DNA of 64,000 nucleotides from Bacteroidota bacterium (GCA_016866235.1 VGMW01000001.1:434001-498000); one strand, 5' to 3'; positions 1-10,197 are shown, numbered from the stretch's first letter. The notes: a model not told the origin generated them from the sequence alone. Translations and numbers: made by a program.

Positions 1-707
1 TTCATATTGAGTTTGGAAACTTTTTCCCTGATCTTCTTTATCATGGAAAGCGGCAGATGCTCACCTCTTTCCAGACCAGCCAACTCATATATTTTTGAAA
101 TATTGCCACCGGTACCAACCGAAATTATTTCACCAAGCGACTGAACAACATTTTCATGCAACCATAGTTCCATCTTTTTCCAGATTTCCGGTGAGTCATT
201 TTTTTCCAGAACCCGAACCGATCCGATTTTAAAAGATTGAGAGCTGGTCTTTTTTCCTTTATGGTAAATGTTAAACTCCGAACTACCGCCTCCTACATCA
301 ATGTGCAAATAGGTTTTGTCCAACGATAAGTATGAAAAAATGGCCTTGTTGATTAGTTCTGCTTCTTTTTGGCCATTGATAATGTGGATGGTTACGCCGA
401 CTTCCTTTTTAACCCTCTTGACCAACTCTTTACCATTTTCAGATTCACGCATGGCAGAAGTTGCGCAAAACATAAAGTCATCGGCTTCGTAAAGGTCAAG
501 CAGGTATTTGTAAGTCATCATCAACTTGATAAACCTATTGGCACTTGTCTTGGTGATCTTTCCACCGGTGAATACATCGTGACCCAATCGAAGCGGGAAG
601 CGGATGTACTCCATTTTTTTGAAGAGTACTTGGGTGCCGTTGTCCAGAACCGAGGAGATTTGAAATCGTATGGCGTTGGATCCGATGTCTACTGCTGCGA
701 GCTTCAA
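1..707 (-). CDS. ppx: Exopolyphosphatase / guanosine pentaphosphatase family (Ppx/GppA), C-terminus cut by window edge
   Basis: The reverse strand encodes about 235 residues of a Ppx/GppA phosphatase, an ASKHA-fold enzyme that removes phosphate from polyphosphate or pppGpp. The phosphate-1 motif DIGSNAIR lies at about residues 7-14 and the second glycine-rich motif DVGGGSSEF at about 138-146. The family usually has about 300 residues or more, so the C-terminus is missing because the window ends. An in-frame stop (TAA) lies just upstream of the first conserved residues, leaving TTG at 707 as the only sensible start. A nearby ATG further upstream is in another frame and soon hits a stop. Family assignment is firm; the choice between polyphosphate and pppGpp as substrate is not made by the sequence. 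Confidence 0.9.
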   Translation of the reverse strand, partial: MKLAAVDIGSNAIRFQISSVLDNGTQVLFKKMEYIRFPLRLGHDVFTGGKITKTSANRFIKLMMTYKYLLDLYEADDFMFCATSAMRESENGKELVKRVKKEVGVTIHIINGQKEAELINKAIFSYLSLDKTYLHIDVGGGSSEFNIYHKGKKTSSQSFKIGSVRVLEKNDSPEIWKKMELWLHENVVQSLGEIISVGTGGNISKIYELAGLERGEHLPLSMIKKIREKVSKLNM

Positions 708-768
708 TTGATCGATTTAAGCCTCGAATTTAACAGAACAGCCATTTTTTAGTAAGCATATAAATCAT

Positions 769-776
769 TTTCTTTG
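769..776 (+). promoter_or_regulatory. Probable promoter -7 element upstream of the SAM riboswitch
   Basis: TTTCTTTG matches the Bacteroidota -7 consensus TAnnTTTG at 7 of 8 positions. Transcription would start about five bases later, almost exactly at the first base of the riboswitch P1 helix (781), which is the main support. I see no convincing -33 element. Confidence 0.4.
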
Positions 777-780
777 CATC

Positions 781-891
781 GCTTATTCAGAAAGACCGAG
801 GGATTGGGCCCTGTGACGTCTTGGCATCCTGCCGACCAGATCAACGTCGGATGTTGTGCCAAAACCCTTCCGAAGATTCGGAATAATAAGC
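781..891 (+). promoter_or_regulatory. SAM-I (S-box) riboswitch upstream of the methionine synthase operon
   Basis: Bases 781-787 (GCTTATT) pair perfectly with 885-891 (AATAAGC) to form the closing P1 helix. Inside lie the S-box signatures: GAGGGATTGGGCCCT followed by TGACG and GGCATCC on the 5' side, and TGTGCCAAAACCC on the 3' side. Size, order of elements and position about 50 bases before metH agree with the SAM-I class. In this class, bound S-adenosylmethionine turns down expression of methionine biosynthesis genes. I do not see an obvious intrinsic terminator between the aptamer and the start codon at 940, so control may act on translation initiation rather than by termination; that part is inference. 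Confidence 0.87.
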
Positions 892-939
892 GCCTCCAGA
901 ACTTGGGCTCTTTCTGAAAGCATTTAACAAGGAAAGAGC

Positions 940-1938
940 GTGGACATTCAACAGTTATTAAGCGAGAGAATCCTCATCATCGATGGTGCCATGGGTACCA
1001 TGATTCAGCGGCATAAGCCGGAGGAATCCGATTTCAGAGGCGAAAGGTTTGCAAATCATAGCCATCCCTTAAAAGGCAACAATGACCTGCTAACCATCAC
1101 CCGTCCTGATATTATCCGGGAAATCCATCGTCAATACCTGGAGGCTGGGGCCGATATTATAGAGACCAATACTTTTAGCAGCACCTCGATTGCCCAGGCT
1201 GATTATGGTCTGGAGGCACTGGCCTATGAATTAAATTTTGAAGCGGCGAAACTAGCCAAAGAGGAGACAAGCTCCTTTACAGCCAAAGACCCGTCTAGGC
1301 CAAGGTTTGTTGCCGGCGCACTTGGTCCAACCAATAAGACTGCCTCCCTTTCACCAGATGTAAACAATCCGGGGTATCGTGCAGTGACTTTTGATGATTT
1401 GAGGATTGCCTACCGCGAACAGGTCCGTGGACTATTGGATGGTGGTGCTGATATTTTATTGGTAGAAACCATTTTTGATACCCTCAACGCTAAAGCAGCA
1501 CTCTTCGCTATTCAGGAGTTGTTAGAGGAAAGAGGAGCCACCGTACCAATCATGGTCTCCGGAACCATAACCGATGCCAGTGGTAGAACCTTATCCGGGC
1601 AAACGACGGAAGCATTTTTGATTTCTGTTTCCCATGTTCCGTTATTGAGCGTTGGTCTTAATTGTGCGCTGGGTGCGGCTCAACTTCGACCCTATTTACA
1701 GGTACTAAGTGAGAAATCTGAATTTTTCACCAGTGCCTATCCAAATGCAGGACTACCCAATGCTTTCGGTCAATATGACCAGACCCCTGATGAGATGGCC
1801 GCTCAAATTGAAGTCTTTCTGAAAGATGGATTCATCAATATGATTGGAGGATGCTGCGGAACCACTCCAGACCACATCAGGGCAATTGCTAAAGTTGCCG
1901 CTAATTATTCGCCTCGTAAACCTGTTGTTGCTGCTTAG
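940..1938 (+). CDS. metH: Methionine synthase, homocysteine S-methyltransferase domain (N-terminal half of split MetH)
   Basis: This 332-residue protein is the zinc-dependent homocysteine-binding barrel of cobalamin-dependent methionine synthase. It carries the three zinc ligands of the family: one Cys at about residue 242 (in GLNCALG) and the pair at about 305-306 (in [10 protein letters not shown]). It starts with GTG at 940 and ends with TAG. After one TCT codon, the next gene starts in the same reading frame and holds the pterin, cobalamin and activation domains. The two together match a full-length MetH of about 1,215 residues, so they should act as a two-subunit enzyme making methionine from homocysteine and methyl-tetrahydrofolate. 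Expression is expected to follow the SAM-I riboswitch upstream. Confidence 0.92.
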   Translation: MDIQQLLSERILIIDGAMGTMIQRHKPEESDFRGERFANHSHPLKGNNDLLTITRPDIIREIHRQYLEAGADIIETNTFSSTSIAQADYGLEALAYELNFEAAKLAKEETSSFTAKDPSRPRFVAGALGPTNKTASLSPDVNNPGYRAVTFDDLRIAYREQVRGLLDGGADILLVETIFDTLNAKAALFAIQELLEERGATVPIMVSGTITDASGRTLSGQTTEAFLISVSHVPLLSVGLNCALGAAQLRPYLQVLSEKSEFFTSAYPNAGLPNAFGQYDQTPDEMAAQIEVFLKDGFINMIGGCCGTTPDHIRAIAKVAANYSPRKPVVAA

Positions 1939-1941
1939 TCT

Positions 1942-4590
1942 ATGGAAAACAGGACATTGAAACTGAGTGGCTTGGAGGCGGTAAACATTACAGCAGCTTC
2001 CAATTTTGTAAACATAGGTGAAAGAACAAATGTTACCGGTTCGGCAAAATTCCTTAAGCTAATCAAGGAAGATAAGTATGAAGACGCACTGGAGATAGCC
2101 TTGGATCAGGTGCGTGGAGGTGCGCAGGTAATTGATGTGAACATGGACGAGGGGATGTTGGATTCCCGGTCTGCTATGGTTCGATTTTTGAATCTGATGG
2201 CCTCTGAGCCGGAGATCTCCAGGATTCCGGTGATGATCGATTCATCGAAATGGGAGGTAATTGAAGCGGGCTTGCAATGCCTTCAGGGTAAGGGGATTGT
2301 GAATTCCATAAGCCTGAAGGCCGGTGAGGAAGAATTTCTCAGGCAAGCCAGATTGATACGCAGGTATGGTGCTGCTACAGTGGTCATGGCATTCGATGAG
2401 AAAGGGCAGGCCGATACTTATGAGCGACGCATTGCCATTTGTCAGCGTGCCTATGAGTTATTGGTTGCTAATGGATTTCCTTCAGAAGACATCATCTTTG
2501 ACCCGAATATTTTTCCGGTAGCTACCGGTATAGAAGAGCACCGAACATACGCTGTGGATTTTTTCCGTGCAGCGGATTGGATTCGTAAAAATCTTCCTAA
2601 TGCCCACGTGAGCGGAGGTGTTAGTAATGTTTCATTCAGTTTCAGGGGCAATCAGAAGGTGCGTGAGGCCATGCATTCTGCATTTCTTTACCATGCCATT
2701 CAGCATGGGATGGATATGGGTATTGTTAATCCCACCATGCTTGAAGTTTACGATGAAATTCCAAAAGATCTTCTGGAGCGGGTGGAGGATGTGCTCTTGA
2801 ACCGAAGATCGGATGCCACCGAAAGGCTTCTTGATTTTGCTGAATCCTTTAAAGGGGAAACTAAAAAGCGAGAATCTGATGATGCCTGGCGTAGAGAATC
2901 TATTGAGTCCAGGCTTACCCATGCTTTGGTCAAGGGAATTGTCGATTTTATTGATCAGGATACCGAGGAGGCTTTGGCCAAGTATGGGGTGCCATTAAAA
3001 GTTATTGAAGGTCCATTGATGGATGGTATGAATGTGGTGGGGGATTTGTTTGGCGCCGGCAAGATGTTTTTGCCTCAGGTTGTAAAGAGTGCAAGGGTAA
3101 TGAAGAAGGCCGTTGCCTGGCTCGAACCGCATTTACAAGCTGAAAAGTTGCGCAATAAAGGTGCTTCAAGGAATGCTGCAAAAATCCTGCTGGCTACGGT
3201 AAAGGGCGATGTCCACGACATTGGAAAAAATATTGTTGGTGTGGTATTGGCTTGTAACAATTATGAAGTAGTAGATATGGGCGTCATGGTGCCACCAGAA
3301 AAAATTCTGGAGGCCGCCAAACGCGAGAATGTCGATGTGTTGGGACTAAGCGGGCTTATTACACCTTCACTCGATGAAATGGTTCATGTGGCTAAAGAGA
3401 TGGAGCGTGAGGGATTTAAAATTCCGCTGTTGATTGGCGGAGCCACCACCTCGAAGCTGCATACCGCCGTAAAAATTGATCCGGTCTATAGTGGACCTGT
3501 GGTTCATGTATTGGATGCCTCCAGATCGGTGCCGGTAGTCAGTGAGTTGGTGAACCCGGAGACAGCAGCAATGGCAAAGGCAAGGGTTAAGGAGGAGTAT
3601 GTTCTGTTGAGAGAGGGCCACGCGAGAAAGCAATCTGAGAAAAATCTTATTGTAATTTCCGAAGCCCGCAGCAACCGTGTTCAGTTTACTTCTGTCCACC
3701 GGCCCGCCAAACCTTCGTTTACCGGGGTCAGGTACCTGACCAATTTCCCTTTGAAAAAACTGGTAGCGTATATCGACTGGACACCTTTTTTTCAGACTTG
3801 GATGCTTGCAGGCAGGTTTCCCCAGATACTCCAGGATAATGTTGTAGGCAAAGAGGCCACCAAGCTTTATGCCGATGCTCAGAAAATGCTGGAGAAGATT
3901 GTTTCCGAAAACTTGTTGCAGGCCAATGCTGCCGTTGGCTTTTTTAAAGCTTTTGCAGAAGGAGACGATGTGGTGTTGCCAGAGCACAACGAACGACTTT
4001 TTTTCCTGAGGCAACAAAACAAAAAGGCAGTCAGCGCACCAAACTATTGCCTCTCCGATTACATCGCTTCACCGGGTACCGATGATCATATTGGCATGTT
4101 TGCTGTTACCACCGGGCTTGGTTTGGAAGACCTTGTTAAAAAATTCAAAGCAGACCACGACGATTATAGTGAGATCATGGCCAAAGCCCTGGCCGATCGA
4201 TTGGCAGAAGCTTTTGCTGAATGTTTGCATGAGTTGGTTCGAAAGGAATTGTGGGGCTATGCTAAGGATGAGACGCTGTCCAATGAGCAGCTTATAGACG
4301 AGAAGTACGCCGGTATTCGTCCTGCACCGGGATATCCTGCGTGCCCTGATCATACCGAGAAAAAGTCCATCTTCCGACTCTTGAACGCAGAGGCTGTCGG
4401 CATTTCGCTAACCGACTCTATGGCCATGTGGCCCGCTTCATCAGTCAGTGGTTATTATTTCTCACATCCGGAAGCCAGGTATTTTGGATTGGGGAAAATT
4501 GGAAAGGACCAGGTTGAAGATTATGCCAGAAGAAAAAAGCTATCACTCAATGAGGTGGAGCAGTGGCTTGGTCCGGTTTTAGGTTATTAA
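1942..4590 (+). CDS. metH: Methionine synthase, pterin-, cobalamin- and activation-domain subunit (C-terminal part of split MetH)
   Basis: The 882-residue product carries, in order: a pterin-binding barrel (about 15-290, [14 protein letters not shown] near its start); a helical cobalamin cap (about 320-410); the B12-binding Rossmann domain with the [11 protein letters not shown] loop, whose His at about 425 is the lower axial cobalt ligand; and the SAM-dependent reactivation domain (about 560-880). It lacks only the homocysteine domain, which is encoded directly upstream in the same frame. It transfers the methyl group from 5-methyl-tetrahydrofolate to cobalamin and then to homocysteine. metF, which makes the methyl donor, follows 23 bases later, so the order is substrate supply and use in one riboswitch-controlled unit. 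Confidence 0.95.
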   Translation: MENRTLKLSGLEAVNITAASNFVNIGERTNVTGSAKFLKLIKEDKYEDALEIALDQVRGGAQVIDVNMDEGMLDSRSAMVRFLNLMASEPEISRIPVMIDSSKWEVIEAGLQCLQGKGIVNSISLKAGEEEFLRQARLIRRYGAATVVMAFDEKGQADTYERRIAICQRAYELLVANGFPSEDIIFDPNIFPVATGIEEHRTYAVDFFRAADWIRKNLPNAHVSGGVSNVSFSFRGNQKVREAMHSAFLYHAIQHGMDMGIVNPTMLEVYDEIPKDLLERVEDVLLNRRSDATERLLDFAESFKGETKKRESDDAWRRESIESRLTHALVKGIVDFIDQDTEEALAKYGVPLKVIEGPLMDGMNVVGDLFGAGKMFLPQVVKSARVMKKAVAWLEPHLQAEKLRNKGASRNAAKILLATVKGDVHDIGKNIVGVVLACNNYEVVDMGVMVPPEKILEAAKRENVDVLGLSGLITPSLDEMVHVAKEMEREGFKIPLLIGGATTSKLHTAVKIDPVYSGPVVHVLDASRSVPVVSELVNPETAAMAKARVKEEYVLLREGHARKQSEKNLIVISEARSNRVQFTSVHRPAKPSFTGVRYLTNFPLKKLVAYIDWTPFFQTWMLAGRFPQILQDNVVGKEATKLYADAQKMLEKIVSENLLQANAAVGFFKAFAEGDDVVLPEHNERLFFLRQQNKKAVSAPNYCLSDYIASPGTDDHIGMFAVTTGLGLEDLVKKFKADHDDYSEIMAKALADRLAEAFAECLHELVRKELWGYAKDETLSNEQLIDEKYAGIRPAPGYPACPDHTEKKSIFRLLNAEAVGISLTDSMAMWPASSVSGYYFSHPEARYFGLGKIGKDQVEDYARRKKLSLNEVEQWLGPVLGY

Positions 4591-4613
4591 CAATAAATGA
4601 AACATCACTTGTT

Positions 4614-5570
4614 ATGAAAGTCACAGAACATTTGGAACGGGCTAAAGGAAAGACCCTCTTCAGTTTCGAGGTTTTACCGCCGCTCAAGGGTGAGAACATC
4701 CGGTCGTTGTTTGACCACATCGACCCCCTTATGGAGTTTAAGCCTCCCTTCATTGATGTTACCTACCATCGTGAAGAGTTCGTTTTTAAAAAGAGGCCAA
4801 ATGGTTTGCTTGAGAAGATCACCACCAAAAAGAGACCTGGAACGGTAGCCATTTGTGCAGCGATTCAAAACCATTATAAGGTAGATACGGTTCCGCACAT
4901 ACTTTGTGGAGGGTTTTCAAAAGAAGAAACCGAAAATGCCCTGATTGAGCTGCAATTCCTTGGGATTGATAATGTTCTCGCCCTGCAAGGCGACGCAATA
5001 AAAAATGAAGGGCGTTTCATTCCTCACCCGCTTGGTCATCATTATGCCTCTGAACTCGTCCAGCAGATTGTTCAACAAAACAGTGGCCGGTACCTTGATG
5101 AGGATTTGCAGAATCCCCAACCATCGGGGTTTTGCATTGGGGTAGCTGGATACCCGGAAAAACATTTTGGAAGTCCTAATCTGAAAACTGACTTAAAATA
5201 TCTTAAGCATAAAGTAGATCTGGGCGCCAATTACATTGTAACGCAGATGTTTTTTGACAATGGCCGGTTCTTTGAGTTTGTAAAAAATTGTCGGGAAAAT
5301 GGAATCAACGTTCCGATTATTCCAGGCATCAAACCGATCACCACAAAAACTCAGATCAGTGTCCTTCCAACTGTATTTCATATCGATATCCCTGAAGCGT
5401 TGGCTGAGGCGGTTGAAAAGTGCAAAGACAATGCAGCTGCAAAGCAGGTTGGGATTGAATGGGCCATTCAGCAGTCAAAAGAGCTTATGAGTTTTGGTGT
5501 GCCGACCCTTCACTTTTATTCTATGGGAAAGAGCGATCCGATTTACGGAATTGCTAAGGCCTTATTCTAA
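4614..5570 (+). CDS. metF: 5,10-methylenetetrahydrofolate reductase
   Basis: The 318-residue protein is a flavin-dependent reductase that makes 5-methyl-tetrahydrofolate, the methyl donor for MetH. The family signatures FSFEVLPP near the N-terminus, DVTYH, and LQGD in the middle are present, and the length is normal. I chose ATG at 4614; an in-frame ATG at 4563 lies inside metH and would add 17 residues that do not look like the family. The gene is third in the riboswitch-metH-metH-metF unit and ends just before a strong hairpin at 5574-5603. Confidence 0.95.
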   Translation: MKVTEHLERAKGKTLFSFEVLPPLKGENIRSLFDHIDPLMEFKPPFIDVTYHREEFVFKKRPNGLLEKITTKKRPGTVAICAAIQNHYKVDTVPHILCGGFSKEETENALIELQFLGIDNVLALQGDAIKNEGRFIPHPLGHHYASELVQQIVQQNSGRYLDEDLQNPQPSGFCIGVAGYPEKHFGSPNLKTDLKYLKHKVDLGANYIVTQMFFDNGRFFEFVKNCRENGINVPIIPGIKPITTKTQISVLPTVFHIDIPEALAEAVEKCKDNAAAKQVGIEWAIQQSKELMSFGVPTLHFYSMGKSDPIYGIAKALF

Positions 5571-5573
5571 AAA

Positions 5574-5603
5574 AAATGCCTGCTGTGTTCACAGCAGGCA
5601 TTT
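5574..5603. terminator. Bidirectional intrinsic terminator between metF and the SGNH lipoprotein gene
   Basis: A perfect 13-bp inverted repeat (5574-5586 with 5591-5603) around a four-base loop sits between two convergent genes. The stem begins with A and ends with T residues on either strand, so it can serve both. Confidence 0.85.
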
Positions 5604-5625
5604 CATTCAACTTTTGTAGTGATTA

Positions 5626-7227
5626 CTAAGGAATCGGAAGTTCGTTTCCTGGGAGACTGTTGATCTCCACCAGAGGTACTGTTGCGCCGAAGGTCTTATT
5701 AATCGCCTGGATAAAGAGGTTGGCAACATAGCCATTACCCCTCGCATTTGGATGCAGACCATCCAGGGAGAAAACTCCGAAGGGAGGTGCAATGGATGCA
5801 GAAAGGGAACTGCCCTTGAAGACCGTTGTTCCTTTCCTTAAATTCTTCATGGCTGTATAAACATCCACCAAAGTCAGCGAAGGGATCTCATTGGGTGTAT
5901 TGAGATTTTTGGTTTTTGCATTGACAGCGTCTGCGATGATCAAATTGAATTCAGCAATACGTGACTGGATTTCGCTAACCTCAGATGGGATGAGTACATA
6001 CTTATCGCTGGTTCCGGTCTCACCATAACCGAGTGGTAATGAAACCCCATTGATTAATGTTGGATTACCTCCAATCACTTTTCCAATCACTGTTGCCGCA
6101 GGCAGAACGATCAGGTCGGTAGATCTGGACTGACGAACTTGACGGTAAGGCTCCAGCGCAGCGCGTTGTGCGCTATTAATGATTGACTGTGCTGCTAGAA
6201 TGTCGAAGTATGGTTTCAGATCAGTTAAGGTTTCATCAGTAATTAGTAGGCTATTAGTTTTTGAAACCTTATAAGTCACCTTTCTGGAGGCAATTTCAGC
6301 TGCCAGTGCGTCTGAGATGCCCAGGAGTGCCTTGAAGCCAATCAAACCATCCAATGCTGCATTGTACCCTGCGAAGCCAGCTGACAAAGCTGCCTGCGTT
6401 GGTGCATCAAGCGGAACAGGATTATAGGTGATGGTCGTGAAGAAGGGTAACTCCGTAACATCGGGAACATTCGCAACGGCTCCTCTCGCAGCAGGGTTTG
6501 CTGAAAGCAACGTACTTAGAGCACCATTGAATGCTGCATAAAATGTATTCCGACTGGTTAGCAGTGCAGGGTTGGAGGCGCCACCAATGGCGTATCCAAG
6601 TGCATCATTAATCCCCAATTCAAACAGTAGGAACGTTCCTCCATTGGCCATGGCAGTTGCAGCATCGCCAATTAGGGTTGAGGTACCTGGTTTGCTGGCG
6701 AATCGTGCGTAGTAAGGGTTGTAAACCGGATTCGCGGCAGGACCTGGAAGAACCGCTGGTCCGCCAAGCAGTGGTGTAAGCGCTGTCTGAATGGTGGCCC
6801 CAGGCACGCTGAAATTGTTCAATGCACCAGTGTAAGGTGCTAACGCCTGGAGATTTCCAGGAGTTTTTGGGGTAGGGGTTGGGCTACCGCCAACAATTTT
6901 CAGGTAAAGTCGTCCCAGTGTACAACCCGTAGCGGGGTCGTAGCAACCGTTAACGGCATCCGGAGACAAGTCAGGCTGTTTGAATGCTCCACCACCTGCC
7001 TGTGCCATTTGTGCGGCGATCATTGAGGGGAAAGAATTCTTTTGTCCGTCTACATACAATGCGCCGTTCATAAATCCGGCAGCAACGGAATTACCGACAG
7101 CAATGACGTTGTCAAATTTTGCTGTTCCCGGTACGGGGGCCTGAATTTCAGGTAGTTCATATTGTTCGCAGGCTGTAATGGTAAGTATGACAGCGAGCGT
7201 GGCGAAAATCTTATTCATGTGTTTCAT
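5626..7227 (-). CDS. SGNH/GDSL-type hydrolase-like lipoprotein
   Basis: The 533-residue product begins with a lipoprotein signal ending in TITAC, with Cys20 as the lipidated residue. The blocks of SGNH hydrolases follow in order: block I as AVGNSVAAGF (Ser at about 47, GNS rather than GDS), block III as GINDALGY, and block V as DGLHPNARG close to the C-terminus, supplying the Asp-His pair. It is therefore probably an outer-membrane-anchored esterase or lipase-like protein. It lies 15 bases downstream of a TonB-dependent receptor on the same strand, suggesting a binding or processing partner for the receptor's ligand. The substrate is unknown. A second ATG three codons in (7218) is an alternative start. 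Confidence 0.8.
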   Translation of the reverse strand: MKHMNKIFATLAVILTITACEQYELPEIQAPVPGTAKFDNVIAVGNSVAAGFMNGALYVDGQKNSFPSMIAAQMAQAGGGAFKQPDLSPDAVNGCYDPATGCTLGRLYLKIVGGSPTPTPKTPGNLQALAPYTGALNNFSVPGATIQTALTPLLGGPAVLPGPAANPVYNPYYARFASKPGTSTLIGDAATAMANGGTFLLFELGINDALGYAIGGASNPALLTSRNTFYAAFNGALSTLLSANPAARGAVANVPDVTELPFFTTITYNPVPLDAPTQAALSAGFAGYNAALDGLIGFKALLGISDALAAEIASRKVTYKVSKTNSLLITDETLTDLKPYFDILAAQSIINSAQRAALEPYRQVRQSRSTDLIVLPAATVIGKVIGGNPTLINGVSLPLGYGETGTSDKYVLIPSEVSEIQSRIAEFNLIIADAVNAKTKNLNTPNEIPSLTLVDVYTAMKNLRKGTTVFKGSSLSASIAPPFGVFSLDGLHPNARGNGYVANLFIQAINKTFGATVPLVEINSLPGNELPIP

Positions 7228-7242
7228 GTTTCGCTCAGGTTA

Positions 7243-10197
7243 TTAGTTCAACAATTCGTCGAAGGTGAAAGAAACGTAATAAATGGCTCCCAGGGTAGGG
7301 CCTCCGTAATTGAGGACGTAGCGCTGGTTGAGCAGGTTGGATCCTCCAATCTTAAGGGTTGACTTCAGATCCTTCAGCTTGATGCTGATTTGTCCGTCAA
7401 GTGTTCCAACGGAAGGAACTTCGCCAATTCCAAAAGAGGATTCCCACAGGAAGTTTTGCTGCCAACGGTAGGCAAGGTTAAAGCCAAGCTTCTTGGTCAG
7501 CCTTCTGTTTCCAAAAGTGACGTTGTACTTGTGCTCCGGTGTATTGAATTCAGAAAGGAATCCATCGCCAAGTTCCTCATTCAATTTGTTCCAGCTGTAG
7601 TTGGCGCCGAGGTTGTATCCTTGGCCAAGCAGATAGTTCAAGCCGATTGCAGCACCCTGGGAGGAGATCGTCTTTTCAATGTTGGAGGCCACAGAGAAAG
7701 TATTTTCCTGACCAGGGGTGGTCACTGGCGTCAAAAGGGTTTGTGCGTTTCTTACGTTTTGTTCAGTGATGGAAGTTGCGGCCAGGTCGATTGCTCCAGC
7801 TGCCTTACGTACGAAAACACCAGCAATGAAGTCATTGTAACGGTTGTAGTAGTACGATACGTCAAAGAACAAATTGCCTATTTGGTTGTTGTATCCAAAT
7901 TCAACGGATTTGATTTGCTCTGGCTTAACGGGTTTGATCTCGGTTACAGGCTGCAACAACTTAAGCGCTGAAGGATCTCCAAGCGCAAGTCCTGAGTTTG
8001 CCCTTCCGCCAATAGCGGTCAGGTAGGCAGGATTCGAAATATTCTGCGTGAATTGGGAGATGTAAGCGTTAACGGAAGGCAGTGTGTATGCATTTTGAAG
8101 CACATTATACTTCTGCGCATAATAAGGCAGACCTCCTATCAAACGTGCAGAAACAACGTTCAGATCGATGTGCTGATTCTGTGTGGTTGGATTTCTGAAA
8201 CCGGACTGGAAGGCAATACGAATATTGCTTTTCTCAGTGGGTGAAATCACCGCAGCCAAACGTGGATTGATCTGTGCATTGAAGTTCTGGTTTTTATCGT
8301 AGCGGAGCGAACCAATTAATTTGAGTTTATCGTCAAACAATTTTTTCGTTCCCTGGGCATAGGCACCAACTTCCTGGATGGTGATGTCGTTGCCTTTGGT
8401 GTCTGCGAAAATGGTTCCGTTGGAATTCAAATCGTAGAGCCTGTAGGTAGCGCCAGCAATCAGATCCATGAATTTGATCTGATTTTTGAAGTTGTATTGA
8501 CCTTGTGCGTGGTACAATGCTGTCTGGTCGTCAAACAATGCGCCTGAAGGAATGACTGATTTACGAGCAGCCAGTTTCGCCTTTTCAAACTCTGCTGATC
8601 CTGCAGGAATCCTGGACAGGTCAGCTTGTTGACGGGCAAATTTGTGTGCTGCCTCTTGTTGTGCAGTGGTTGCCGCACCAGGCGCTGCTCCGCTAACGGC
8701 CAATCCAGCGAGGTAGTTGGCGGCATAATCGCCAAACCATGCACTGTTCTTATTGCCATCAAAGGCTTGTGTAGTTGGATCCCACGTATTGATCAATACA
8801 CCAGCGAGGTCTGCGATATAAGATTCACCTGAATTTTCAATGGTGGTGTAACCCCTCAGGAAGAAGTTATCGCCTTTCAATTCAAGTTTGTGCTGTTGTA
8901 TGTTGAAATTTCTAAGAGAATAACGCTGGGCACCGGTGTACACAGAGGTACCTGCACCAAGATTCAGATTGTAAAGAACTTCCAGTTTATCGGTTGGGCG
9001 GTAGTGAAGACCAATGTTGGTTTTCAGGTTTTTAGCACCATAATCAACCAGATACCTTTCATCATAAGGAGTTCTGGAAACAACCATGTTTGGAAGATCA
9101 GGTAAATAGGCACCTAATCCTGCCTGTGCGACACCGTTAACAAAGGATGAGCTAAGACCAACCAGGGCGAGGTTTACAGAAACCTCATCGCCGTAGGCAT
9201 GGATTTTATCAGATCCCGGGTTAAAGGAAAATCCTTCAGGCTTATTCGCAGCTAGCCTGTCTTGAAGGTTGGTACCGTACCAGTCAGTGGCCTTATTGTA
9301 TGAAAAAGCAACTTTTACTGCGAATTTGTTCTTCCAGGCCTTTGCATAACGCATGGCGCCTTCAAACATGTTTTGTGAAGAACCGGGGCCAATTTTAGTG
9401 CCGTCCGCATCGAGATCTGAATCACCTACGTGGTTAAGTCCGGACTTGATAAAGGCAGATAATCCCTGGTATTCGAATGGGCTTTTGCTGTTAACCAACA
9501 GGATACCATTGAAAGCGTTAGGTCCGTAGAGTGCCGAAGCAGAGCCAGGGATCATTTCAACACTTTCAACGTCGAGCTCAGAAGGTCCATTCAGGTTACC
9601 GATAGGGAAGTTCAGGGCTGGTGCCTGGGTATCCATTCCGTCCGTAAGCTGTACAAACCTGGTGTTTCCAGTGCTTCCAAAGCCACGGGCGTTGATAATC
9701 TGAAAGTTGATACTGCTGGTGGTCATATCCACCCCTTTAAGGTTGATCAGACCCTTGTAATAGTTGTCTGAAGCAGTGTTCTGAACCATCAAACTGTTCA
9801 TTTTTTCGATGGAAACAGGGGATTTTACGACAGATTCCTCGGTAAGGGATGCACCGGTTACGGTAACCTCAAAAAGGGAGGTATTAGACTCCTCCAATTT
9901 GATCTCCAGTCCGGAAACATTGGTCTGTGTGACCTCAAGCTCAACGCTACGGTGGGTTACATAGGAAACTGAGAGTTTAAACGGGGGATTGTCAGACACT
10001 TTAAGGTTGAATTCACCCTGTCCGTCGGTCACAGTTCCAATGACCTTTCCTTTCACTACGATATTCACCCCAATGAGCGGTTCGCCGGAAACGGCATCAA
10101 TTACCTTTCCCGATATGGAGGTCTGTGCGAACGCTGAGGAGGCAGCAAGACAGAAGAATAAAAGAGGAATTATTCTTCGCAAGTAACAGTTTACCAT
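7243..10197 (-). CDS. TonB-dependent outer membrane receptor with carboxypeptidase-like N-terminal domain
   Basis: The 984-residue protein has a signal peptide ending near SAFAQ. A carboxypeptidase regulatory-like domain follows (SGKVIDAVSGEPLIGVNI, about 27-110), then a plug domain (about 120-240, with ARGFG and ALYGPNAFNGILLV), and a long beta-barrel ending in an aromatic-rich strand (YYVSFTFDELLN). It should import a large or scarce ligand across the outer membrane using TonB energy. It is not next to a SusD homologue; its downstream partner is instead an SGNH-type lipoprotein. The ligand cannot be read from the sequence. No clear TAnnTTTG box is seen upstream. Confidence 0.9.
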   Translation of the reverse strand: MVNCYLRRIIPLLFFCLAASSAFAQTSISGKVIDAVSGEPLIGVNIVVKGKVIGTVTDGQGEFNLKVSDNPPFKLSVSYVTHRSVELEVTQTNVSGLEIKLEESNTSLFEVTVTGASLTEESVVKSPVSIEKMNSLMVQNTASDNYYKGLINLKGVDMTTSSINFQIINARGFGSTGNTRFVQLTDGMDTQAPALNFPIGNLNGPSELDVESVEMIPGSASALYGPNAFNGILLVNSKSPFEYQGLSAFIKSGLNHVGDSDLDADGTKIGPGSSQNMFEGAMRYAKAWKNKFAVKVAFSYNKATDWYGTNLQDRLAANKPEGFSFNPGSDKIHAYGDEVSVNLALVGLSSSFVNGVAQAGLGAYLPDLPNMVVSRTPYDERYLVDYGAKNLKTNIGLHYRPTDKLEVLYNLNLGAGTSVYTGAQRYSLRNFNIQQHKLELKGDNFFLRGYTTIENSGESYIADLAGVLINTWDPTTQAFDGNKNSAWFGDYAANYLAGLAVSGAAPGAATTAQQEAAHKFARQQADLSRIPAGSAEFEKAKLAARKSVIPSGALFDDQTALYHAQGQYNFKNQIKFMDLIAGATYRLYDLNSNGTIFADTKGNDITIQEVGAYAQGTKKLFDDKLKLIGSLRYDKNQNFNAQINPRLAAVISPTEKSNIRIAFQSGFRNPTTQNQHIDLNVVSARLIGGLPYYAQKYNVLQNAYTLPSVNAYISQFTQNISNPAYLTAIGGRANSGLALGDPSALKLLQPVTEIKPVKPEQIKSVEFGYNNQIGNLFFDVSYYYNRYNDFIAGVFVRKAAGAIDLAATSITEQNVRNAQTLLTPVTTPGQENTFSVASNIEKTISSQGAAIGLNYLLGQGYNLGANYSWNKLNEELGDGFLSEFNTPEHKYNVTFGNRRLTKKLGFNLAYRWQQNFLWESSFGIGEVPSVGTLDGQISIKLKDLKSTLKIGGSNLLNQRYVLNYGGPTLGAIYYVSFTFDELLN

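Noticed and set aside
369-752. Open frame on the + strand opposite ppx
   Set aside because: It lies antisense to the clearly conserved Ppx/GppA motifs and has no family features.
724-755. ATG just upstream of ppx as its start
   Set aside because: It is in a different frame and reaches a stop after 13 codons.
1936-1941. Stop codon between the metH halves as a pseudogene mutation
   Set aside because: Both halves are complete at domain boundaries with their own start, and split MetH is known in this phylum.
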